Assembly: GCF_034190915.1 (NCBI RefSeq)
Contig: NW_026947489.1
Span: forward strand, 63,426,001-63,490,000
Length of the DNA stretch: 64,000 nucleotides
Origin: Cavia porcellus
Lineage: Eukaryota > Chordata > Mammalia > Rodentia > Caviidae
Direction: 5' to 3'
Part shown: positions 54,991-64,000 of the stretch, piece by piece
Layout of the letters: each line of letters starts with the position of its first letter
Position numbering within the stretch: position 1 is the first letter of the stretch
Notes under the pieces: model-generated
What the model saw: only the letters and a program-made list of their open reading frames with translations
The model's database searches: none
Told to the model about the DNA's origin: nothing
Program-made: the position numbers and the translations under genes

Positions 54991-55629
54991 CAAGTTTTTG
55001 TTAAGAACAAAAATTAAACACACACACAAAAAGATTGGACAGGACAAACACAGCAGTATCAAGGTTTTAAGTTTGTTGAAGGTAGGAAAAGAAACATGCT
55101 CTGCAGAACGAGTCTGGACCAAGTGAAAGGAAAAAAAATATACTCGACATCATAGGAGTGGACTACTACAAAAGACATGGCACTGAGTTCAATGGCTACT
55201 GCCTTTGGACACTCCTCGAGCTGAGGCCAGGTCTAGGCCGGTCTGTACAAAACTTACTGGAGCATAGGGAGGATAACTGAAGACTTCACTCTGCTTCTGC
55301 AACCTGAGCTTTGGGGACTGTTCTCAGCCTGTGTTTTGGGATTTAGCAATCCACAGACCACGCCCACCCTCCACCCCGCCTGCCAATCACTACGCCCTCA
55401 CCTGCCTCGGGAGCGGGTAAAGACCAGAGAAAGCCCAGCCACAGTGCTCCAGGCAGGGGGATTCAAATCAGCACCAATGCTGATAACACCACTTTCACCT
55501 CTGTGGTCTTCTCCCCCCAAACACTTGTAATCATGAACACAACATCAGACGAATTGCAAATGGCATCCTATAATATACCTGAGCAGGATTCCCTAAAAGT
55601 GGCAAGGTCTCCATAAACAAAGCATGTCC

Positions 55630-57282
55630 AACCAGGTGTGGCCCTGCGCATGTGCAATCCTAGCATCCTGGGAGGCTGAGGTAGGAGAAGTGCAACCTTG
55701 AGCTCTACCGGGGAAATTTAGCAAGACCGTGTCTCATAATAAGTAAACAGGACTAAGGACGTAGCTCAGTGGTGCAGTGCCTGCCTAGCACGCAGGAGAC
55801 CCCCAGTTCAATCCCAGTACCACAAAAGAATAAGTAAATTAAGAGGACTGGCTAGTAGCTGAGTAGTAGAGTGTCCCTTGGTTTGTTCCTCAGTATGGCA
55901 AAAACAAAAGAAAAGAATTTACCCTTGCCCCTCAAAAACAAACAAACAAACAAAAAACAGGCAAGGAATCATTTAGTATTGTAATGAAAAATGGTCCTTT
56001 CACAAATCAACTGTCCACTCAATTCATAGAGCAGGATTAGGTAGAGAAAGCAAAGACTGAGACCAAAGAAAACCTCTTTTGCTTTTAGATGGTACTGAGG
56101 ACTCAAACCCGGGCTTTTGAACTGAGTCACATCCCCATCCCTTTTAAAACATTTTATATTTTGAGACAGCGTCTCACTAAATTGCTCAGACTGGGGCTCA
56201 AACTTGCAATCCACCAGCCTCAGCCTCCCAGAGCGCTGGGATGGTGGACATGTCTGGTGCCATCACACCTGGCTCAAAGAAAAATTTGAATAGAAAAAGG
56301 GTCCCAATTACTCAGAGTACTTTTTTCCCTGGGGATCAAATCTGGGGCCTCATGCAAGCTACTCTACCACTGTGCTCTATCCCCAGCCTTGAAACAATCT
56401 TTCCTGGGTTTTGTTTGTTTGTTTTGAGACAGGGTCTTGCTGTGTAGTCCAAACTGGGCCTTGCACTCACAGCAGAGCCTAGGCTGACCTTCAGCTCACA
56501 GTCTTCCTGCTTTAGCCTCCTAAGTGCTGGCTCACAGGCCTGTGCCACCATGCTCTGCAGTCCTTTGTGTTCTGAAGGGCAGGTGAATGTGGCACAGTAA
56601 CATGAGTATGAACTATCACCTCATTGATACCCCTGGAGCTTCTACTATATTGCAGTTTCAAAGGGGTGGAACTGAGTCTTAAAAGAGAATGTCTAGCCAG
56701 GTACATGCCTATAATATCTCAGTACTCAGGAGGCTGAGGCAAGAAGATTTCCATGAGTCCAAGGCCAGCCTGGACTACATAGCAAGTTCAAGGCCAGCCT
56801 GCACTACCCAGTGATATCTTGCCTCAAAAAATCAGAAAAAGAACAAACAAAAAACACCCCCCAAAAAGGAGACTTTTTAGCCACCAGGCATGGTGGCACA
56901 GGACTATCACCCCAGCACCCTCCAGGCTGAGGCAGAAGGTTCCTGAGTTTGTGGCCAACCTGGACTATATGGTGAGACCTTATTTCAGGGGGGGAAAAAA
57001 AGAATAATTGGGATATAGGGTGGAGGGCTGGGGTGGCCTTTGCCTCTAACCCCAGCACTTGCTTGGGAAGCTGAGGCCAGAGGATCACTAGGGAGTTCAA
57101 GGCCAGCCTGAAGAACATAGCAAGACCTTGTCTCAAAATAAATCAGAGCGGGGCATGGTGGCTTACGCCTGTAACCCCAGCACTCAGGAGGCTGAGGTGG
57201 GAGGATCGTTGCAGGTTCGAGACCAGCCTGGGCTACAAAGTGAGCTCAAGGCCAGCCTGAACTGCATAGCAAGACCCCATCT

Positions 57283-57318
<36 letters not shown>
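55630..57318. mobile_element. Dense SINE array
   Basis: B1+ 55630-55735, ID+ 55750-55830, ID fragment 55845-55905, ID- 56085-56140, B1- 56150-56280, ID- 56320-56390, B1- 56405-56555, B1+ 56690-56830, B1+ 56878-57000, B1+ 57025-57140, and a young complete B1+ 57148-57318 with a ~33-base A tail. Confidence 0.75.
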
Positions 57319-57319
<1 letters not shown>

Positions 57320-57744
57320 AAGCCAGGCCTTAACATCTGATTTTAAAATATTTGCTCTTACCCACTGGGTAGTATTTCTTTCCTAACGTTCTAGGCTATT
57401 CACTAGCACTGTACAGCACCTGATGTAACTAAATGGCCCGTTCTGAAAGCCTGGATCCTCCTTTGGTGCAAGATCTCAATTTCCTCACCACAGCACTACA
57501 GATAATTATGCCCGCTTATCTCACTGGCTTATTTTAAGGGCCAAATGAAAGAGTGTATGGGAAACTCTTTACAGGCTGTGAAATATAAAATGTATCATGA
57601 GTATTGTTTTACTTTTGTAGCTCTGTGTGTGTCTGAGCTAATTGTAAAATGGAACGTGTGGTAATGATTGGTGGGTGTTCCAGTCAGAACACTTAGAAGA
57701 GAATTTTGGCAGTTTGAAACCAACAGGGTATTGGTAAGTACTGG
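57319..57744. other. Intergenic, no recognisable element
   Basis: AT-moderate DNA without repeats or open frames of note. Confidence 0.45.
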
Positions 57745-58262
57745 TTCTGAGCTCACTGTGTAGCCCAGGCTGGTCCTGAGCTTATGGTGATCCTCCTGCC
57801 TCAGCCTCTGGAATGTTGGAATAACAGGCGCATGCTACCATATCCAGCAGAATCCTTTTTTTGATTAGCAGATTTTGGGCTGCCAATGTGGCTCAGAGGT
57901 AGAGCACTTGGTCACCATGCTCCGGACCCTGGATTTAATCTCCAGCACCCCCACCAATGTGAAATGAATTGAGGGTCATAAGTCTGTGTTCATCCCTGGC
58001 CTATTACCTGGTGGATTTTTTTCTTTGATACTGGGGATTGAACTCATGACCTCATGTTTGCCAGGCAGGCCTTTGTGCTGCTAAGCTATATCCCTGGCCG
58101 TTACCCACTGGACTTTTATTTTGTTTTTTTGAGACAGGGTCTCGCTATGTACTTCAGGCTGGCCTTTGTAACCCAGGCTGGTCTTGAACTCATAATAATC
58201 CTCTTGCCTCAGCCTCCCGAGTGCTGGGGTTGATTATAGGTGTACACTACCATGCCCAGCGA
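57745..58262. mobile_element. SINE cluster
   Basis: B1- 57745-57855, ID+ 57880-57955, ID- 58015-58100, B1- 58110-58262. Confidence 0.8.
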
Positions 58263-58319
58263 GGGTATCCTTTTTCTAAGGGAACGAATCTGCTTTCAGT
58301 TTCATTTAAAGAAGGAACA

Positions 58320-58830
58320 GCCACTCCCCCGGCTGTGAGCATGGCAGGCTCCGGTGGCCCAGGAGGGGAACCTCTGGTGTTTACTGGGACCTGCGCCATG
58401 CTGGGACCTGGAGCACCAGGAAACCAAGCAAACCCTCCCCCCTCGCCTGTTTTGTTTTGTTGAACTTCAATATACGTGAAAGTATGGACAGCTATTTTGA
58501 AGAGAACGAGAGACTCTACAACAGCCATTAGTGACTTCCCTATAGTCCAGTTTTGAAGACCTAAAATGCCTTCCTCATTCTGTTCGGATCAGTTTTATAC
58601 TATGTCGTTTTGTATGAATTCTCTGTATGTGAAAATATGGACAACTATTTGGAAGAAAACAAGAGACAATATGATAGATAGTGAAGTTCTCAGGTTGTCT
58701 AGCTTTTAAATTTGTATCTCTTACATTGCTTTTTTATGTCCTATTTTGTTCTGTTTTGTTGTGTTTAATTTTACCCCCTTTAAAATAAAAATAAAATTAA
58801 AAAAAGGAAATAAACATTTAAAAAAAGAAG
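58320..58830 (+). repeat. ~150 bp tandem-unit repeat, copy 3 (most intact)
   Basis: GC-rich 5' part (58320-58450, including 'gccatgctgggacctggagc'), then unit 1 from 58476 ('gtgaaagtatggacagctat') and unit 2 from 58629 ('gtgaaaatatggacaactat'), a period of 153 bp, then a T/TTTTG-rich stretch and an A-rich end with AATAAA-like words (58778-58825). Not interrupted by SINEs. Confidence 0.6.
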
Positions 58831-59814
58831 GTATGGCCAATGCAGGTAGGGCAAGTCACTCAGTCACGGCCCCGGGGGTCCAGGGTGCCAGGGAGGCTGC
58901 GCTGGCCTCAAACTGGACTCTTTATGCCACTTCCTCCCAGCTCTCTGTGCCTGGCACCCCCTAGTGACAGTCACAGGTGAGTGTATTAGTACTGATCAGA
59001 GGGAGGCTGGTGAGGGGTAAAAGATGTAAAATGAATCAAGATGTGTTACCTAAGTGTACCGACTTCCCACAAGCAATGCAATCATTGTGTATCGCAAACA
59101 TGTTAACAAACATTAAAATTTGGACAAAAAAGTACTGGTCAGAAACCAAGGCCATAGAAGCTAGGAACTCCTTTTTTGGTTTTTCTCTTTTTTAAAGATT
59201 TGAGACAGGGTCTTTGAAAACTGGCTTTGAGCTCACTATGCACTGTGTAGCCCAGGCTGGCCCCAAACTTACGGCAATCCTCCTGCCTCAGCTTCCTGAA
59301 TGCTGGGTTTACAAGTGCCCGCCACCACACCTGGAGAAATCCTTCTTTTGGAAGCAAGCAAGATCTCCCTCTCCACTCTTTCCACACTATTTGGTAGAAT
59401 TTAGGTTACAGACAGGATGCTGATGCCGTAATGGGAAATTCTTATGGGAACTAATCATCATAGACCTGTGGCTGCAGCCCCATCTCAGAAGTACAGACAC
59501 ACAGCAGGCTTACAGCTGACCAACACAGAAGGGAACTGAGGAAGAGAAGGAACTGGGAAATCCCTGCTGCTGACCTCACTGAAGCCCTCAAGGAGCCCTG
59601 AGGCCCAGAGCTGGTCTCTAGGGTCTGGGTGCCACCATGACAAATTCCAGGAGCTCATTCTGGTGGGAGGTGGGCAGTTGAGAAGGTGGAGTTGTGCACA
59701 CCTATTAACCAAATCTACAAGAAACCAAAATACTGGGTTATGCAGTTACCAGGCATTACCACCAGATGGTGCACTCTCCTCCTGTAAGAAAAACTAAAAC
59801 CATAAATTATATGG
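58831..59814. other. Intergenic with one B1 copy
   Basis: B1- 59185-59335. 58831-59184 and 59336-59814 are unassigned. Confidence 0.45.
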
Positions 59815-60265
59815 GTGCCTGGTGTGCTGGCACCTGTAATCCCAGCACTAGGGAGGTTGAAGCAAGAGGACAGTCATGAGTTTGAGGCCACCCTCTGCTA
59901 CACGGTGAGTCCAAGGCCAACTTAAACTATACAGCAAGACTTTGTGTCCAAAATATAAAATTATGGTGGAAAATCAAGGATACAATTAAGAGAGTTGGGA
60001 ATTGTTGCCCACACCTATAATCCCAGCTGCTTGAGAGGCCAAGGTGTGAGAACTCAGATTCAAGGCCAGCCTGAGCATGGTAGTAAGCACCTGCCACCGA
60101 AAAAAGTAAGCAAAACTAAACTTTTAAAAAGTGAAGTCAGTCGTGGCAGGAGGTAGGAGGGTCATTGTGAGTTCAAGACCAGCCTGGGTTACAAAGTGAG
60201 CTCAAGGCCAGCCTGAACTGCATAGAGAGAGCCTGTCTCAAAAAGCAAAAAAAAAAAAAAAAAAA
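59815..60265 (+). mobile_element. Three B1-like SINEs in tandem
   Basis: 59815-59945, a diverged copy 59995-60095, and 60130-60265 lacking its 5' end, with an A tail. Confidence 0.75.
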
Positions 60266-60777
60266 CCCAAAAACCCCCCAAAATCAGTGTAATTCTTTCT
60301 ATTTTCCTTCCTATTTCTAAGGATTTCTGCCCCTTAGGGCTTACTTTTTCATCCTAGAAAACTTTGAAACTTTTCTGCTTATGCATCCCTAACAGTACAA
60401 CACTATAAATCTGTTTCAGAGGATCCGCAGAATCATTTAGAGTCTGTTTTATTTCATCTTCTTGCTGAATCTGACAGAAAGGTCATTGCTCTTACTGCAG
60501 GGCCTGCTGACAAAGCTTAGGCAGAGTTAGACTCCAGCCCTGGAGCAGAGTGGAGACCTCCATCACAGCGGCAGGGCTGAGTGGTGGAACCTGTTTGGAG
60601 GGAGCCAGGTGAACTAACTCACCCTTTCCTCCTCAGAGACTCAGCCCTGCACTTCCCAGGAGTGGGGAAGTTTCCTGCAAGTTTAAAATGACTGCTCTAA
60701 AGGTCTGGGGACATCTCAGTTCATTAAATGAGGAATGTCTGTATATCAATTTCTAGAACCTAGAAAGCACCAACTGA
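60266..60777. other. Intergenic, no recognisable element
   Basis: About 500 bp free of SINEs. No open frame or motif of note. Confidence 0.45.
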
Positions 60778-61790
60778 GCTGAGTGTGTTGGAGCCCACCT
60801 CTAACCCCAGAACTCTGGGAAGCTGAGGCAGGAGGATCACAAGATCAAACCCAGCCTGTGCAATTGGGCAATTTAGTGAGATTGTCTGAGAAAACAGAAA
60901 AGGACAAGGAATATCTCGGTTTGAGGGCCCTGGGCTCAGCCCACAGTAAGAGGAAGGGGTTGGGGAGAAGGAAGCATCAAATGTGTATTATTATCAGAGA
61001 CAGGGTCTTGGTATGTAGTTCAGGCTGGCACTGAACCCACTACAAAGCCCAGGCTGGTTTCAACTCATGATCAACGTCCTACCTCAGTCTCCTAAGTGCT
61101 GGGATGACAAGGGTGTGTCACACACCTGGCAATGTTTTACTGTCACTGTTTTTTGTTCTTGCAGTGCAGGAACGGAACCCAGAGCCTTGCACATACTAAA
61201 CAAGTCTCTACCACTGAGCTACACCCCAGCACCATTGTTCTTTCTTTCTTCTTTTTTTTGAGACAGAGCCTCACTATGCAGTGCAAGCTGGTCTTGAGCT
61301 CACTTTGTAGCCCAGGTGCACCTCAAATTCGCAATGATCCTCCTGCCTCAGCCTCCCCAGTGCTGGGATTACAGACTACTTCCTGCGCCTGGCCCTGCCC
61401 CGGTATTTCTGAGACTGAAGTAGTAATTGGTCAATGCCCCACTTCTGGGCCTGTCAGCCTGTGGAAGGAAATATTCTGCATTGTGAGGCAGTTTGCTGTT
61501 AGATGAGATGTTATGGAAAGGGATTAAGGCATTTGAGGCTAATTGGAGAACAGTTTTACCCTTAGACAGTGTATGAAAAAAAAAAGAGTGAATGGGCTTC
61601 TTGAAGCCAGATAGATCAGGGTTCACATTCCACAGCATCAGCTCCTTTTGAAAAAGGAGGAAATCCAGGAATGGCAGTGCATGCCTATGATCCCAGCACT
61701 CGTGAGGCTGAGGCAGGAAAATCGCTGCAAGTTCAAAGCCAGCCTGGGCTACACGGTGAGACATTGATTCAAAAACACAAAGCACAATAA
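60778..61790. mobile_element. SINE cluster
   Basis: B1+ 60778-60900, B1- 60985-61130, ID- 61145-61232, B1- 61245-61392, B1+ 61663-61790. Confidence 0.75.
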
Positions 61791-62509
61791 AGCAAAACAT
61801 AACATAGGTGCTAGAGGGCCCAGGCACAACTGTTTCCCCAGCAAGTCTGAACAGCACATCACGGTCACTTTCATGACTATAGAAGAAGGACTTGGAGAGA
61901 GATCAGAGAAAGCACTTATTGTACACAAAGAAACAAAGCCCTGTGACCACCATGTGTCCACAGGGAGGTGGCGCCAGGCCCTCCTCCGTGACACAATGTC
62001 ACAGGACTCTGATGGTGGTGGTGGTGATGGGGACAGTGAGGCCTGTGGCAGCAGCTCCTTTCCCTCCAGTATGGCAGCCTGAGGCAGTCAGCCTTCGGAG
62101 GGCCCCAGGGAGCTGTGATTTTCCGGAAGTCTCAAGTCTAGCGCAGGGCCCTTGGAGAGCCAGATGGCTGGCAGTTTCAGTGCCCTTGGAGCACAGAGCC
62201 TGTGCCATTCCACCAGTGACCCCCTGGGTCCACACCAGGGTGACAACTGGAGGCCTGCTGGCTGCCTGGGGAGTGCGGGGTGGCAGCGTGGCATGGCGGG
62301 GCCCTGAAAAGGAGCCAGTGGTCTTGCTGGGGAGGAGAAGGGAGACTCCTCTGGGGAACAGACATTGATCTGAACTTGCAGGGACTCATCAAATGAACGG
62401 CTAAAGCCGAGGTGAGGAAAGGAGACCAGAGGGGAGAACAACAAACATTCCAAGTGCAAGAAACTGTGAGGACACAGCTGGAATCGGTGGCCACAGTCAC
62501 TCTTGTTTG
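61791..62509. other. GC-rich SINE-free intergenic stretch
   Basis: Bases ~61930-62400 are clearly more GC-rich than their surroundings, include a short (GGT)n/(GAT)n run near 62010, and have frames of up to 158 codons on both strands. No domain, no splice context and low CpG content, so not a CpG-island promoter. Confidence 0.4.
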
Positions 62510-62660
62510 TTTAGTTACTTATTGAACAGTGTCTGCTGAGTGCCAGAGACTGTTCTCAGCACTGGAGACACGACAAGAAACAAGACAGACAGGTCCCTAA
62601 TGGTATCATGGAGTTCGTACTTCAGAGTTGGGTAGGACAGAAAACAAAAGTCAATGAACA
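62510..62660. repeat. L2-like fragment
   Basis: 'tgctgagtgccagagactgt' followed by 'tctcagcactggagacacga' and 'caagacagacaggtccctaa' match the familiar mammalian L2 3' region. Confidence 0.6.
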
Positions 62661-62694
62661 AGATCGTTTCAGAGAATGATACCAGCGGGGCAGG

Positions 62695-63525
62695 TCTCTG
62701 GCTGACCATGGTGGTACACAACTATAATTCTAGCACTCTGGGAGCCTGAGGCAGGAGGATCGAGAGCTTGAGCCCAACCTGAGCAACTTAGTAAATTAGG
62801 GAGATCCTGTCTCTTAAAAAAAAAAAAAAACCAGGGTGATCTGGCTGCGATTTCTGTCACTCCACTGATCACTGATCAAACCAGGGTTGATCTGACTGAT
62901 CTGCTGGCAGCTAGTCAGGGTCCCCTTCCTCCCTCACAGCTCTGTGCGCATTCCTCCCAAGTTCACTGGGCCAAAGAGGATGACTTTTCTGGCTAAAGCA
63001 CCATCTTCAGTCAAGACATATGAGTAGCTGGACTCCCCTGCTAAAACCACCAAACAAATCCTCAAAAAAAAAAATTAAAGGGTCGGGGATCAGGTGTGGT
63101 AGCACATACCTGTAATCCCAGTACTTGGGATGCTGAGGCAGGAGGATTGCCACAAATTGTAGGCCAGCCTGGGCTACATAATGCGTTCAAGTTCAGCCTG
63201 AGATACATGGCAAGACCTACCTCAGAAACAAAACAAAATAGCCGGGGATGTAGTACAAAGGCCCTGAGTTCAGTCTTCAGAGGAGAGAGAGAAAGAGAGA
63301 GAGACAGAGAGAGAAACAGAGAGAGAGAAACTTTATGAAGAAAATAAACGGGGAGATGGAAGAGAGAAGGAAGCATGTAAGATGGGGAGCCAGGCATGGT
63401 GGCACATGCCTGTGATCCCAGCACTCAGAAGACTGAGGCAGGAGGATTGCTGTGAGTTCAAGGCCAGGCTGAATTACACAGTGAGACCATACCTCAAGAA
63501 ACAAGACAAAACCAAACAAAACAAA
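62695..63525 (+). mobile_element. B1 copies, an ID fragment and a (GA)n tract
   Basis: B1+ 62695-62830, B1+ 63090-63235, ID fragment 63238-63280, (GA)n 63281-63332, B1+ 63388-63525. Confidence 0.75.
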
Positions 63526-64000
63526 ATTTAGGCAATCAGGAGGCCTCTCTGGAGGAAGCACTGACCTCGGAACCATAAGGCGGTTCCTGTTAGCCAAATG
63601 CTCCCAGTGAGTGACGGGCCCTCCATTTCCACTGGTTTGATGTAGATGGAATCAACCAACTATAGATTCATAATATTCAACCATGAATTATGGATTCATA
63701 ATATTCAAGAAAAAATATAGTGTACGTACTGAACATATACAGATTTTTTTCTTGTTATTATTCCCTGACCAATAGCCTAACAACCAACCATCTTCATAGC
63801 ATTCCCTAGGCATTCTGAGCCAACTAGAAATGATTTTTCTCCTCTTTTTAGAGACAGGGTTTTGCTATGTAGTACAGGCTGCATCAAACTCAGATCCTCC
63901 TGCCTCAGTCTCCTGAGTGTTGGGAGGGCAAGTGTGCACCACCACACCAGCTAGAAAGGATTTAAAGTACACGGGAGGACAAGCCTAGGGACTTGAGCAT
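63526..64000. other. Window end: intergenic with one B1 copy
   Basis: A short direct repeat 'attatggattcataatattc' / 'attcataatattcaaccatg' lies near 63663-63710. B1- 63845-63955. No YPEL2 sequence is recognised. Confidence 0.5.

Noticed and set aside
61369..61857. 162-codon minus-strand open frame
   Set aside because: Composed of antisense B1 SINE translation ('LPQPHECWDHRHA'-like), the same peptide pattern seen in many SINE copies here.
61892..62368. 158-codon plus-strand frame with opposing minus-strand frames
   Set aside because: GC-rich DNA is open in several frames at once; no recognisable protein, start context or splice sites.
26160..64000. Exons of YPEL2 expected downstream of GDPD1
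   Set aside because: Searched by eye for the Yippee zinc-binding coding sequence and a CpG-island promoter; neither was seen. The gene probably starts beyond the window.

Overview
The window is mammalian nuclear DNA from a rodent. It holds spliced exons with GT-AG junctions, very dense SINEs, L1 fragments and endogenous retroviruses, and has no bacterial-style gene packing. Two SINE families dominate. One is a B1-like (7SL-derived) element carrying the rodent-type internal ~29 bp duplication ('gaccagcctgggctac' followed by 'ggccagcctgaact'). The other is a tRNA-derived ID-like element ('ggggatttagctcagtgg' A box, 'gagttcgatcccc' B box), whose younger copies end in a fixed GGTACCGATAAAAAGGAAAAAGAC tail. 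This pair, together with the absence of mouse/rat B2 and B4, suggests a castorimorph rodent such as a beaver. The species is inference.

The only protein-coding gene I can support is GDPD1 (GDE4), plus strand, of which seven terminal coding exons lie at 750-795, 12385-12503, 13159-13248, 19260-19393, 22522-22581, 23702-23753 and 24696-24818. They join in one frame through every splice phase to give 207 residues plus a stop, the C-terminal two thirds of the enzyme. The 3' UTR runs to a poly(A) signal at 26130. The first exons lie upstream of the window.

From about 26.2 kb to 64 kb I see no gene. In other mammals YPEL2 follows GDPD1, but none of its exons or a promoter CpG island is visible, so this part is read as GDPD1-YPEL2 intergenic DNA.

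Larger mobile elements: two related, non-autonomous, minus-strand LTR retroviruses (2453-6264 inside a GDPD1 intron, and 29532-33349 downstream), each with two LTRs, ~3 kb of degraded internal sequence and a 5 bp target-site duplication; several solo LTRs; an MST/MLT1-type MaLR LTR; L1 3' fragments; a mariner fossil; and three copies of an interspersed repeat built from ~150 bp tandem units that I cannot name.

The most unusual objects are (1) the first retrovirus, whose 5' LTR ends in a 104 bp inverted R-U5 fragment from a different LTR subtype while the whole remains inside an intact target-site duplication; (2) the ~150 bp tandem-unit repeat family; (3) an ID element with a ~75 bp 3' transduction; and (4) nested insertions with readable target-site duplications that give relative ages. 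Coordinates of SINEs and old repeats are approximate by 5-15 bases.
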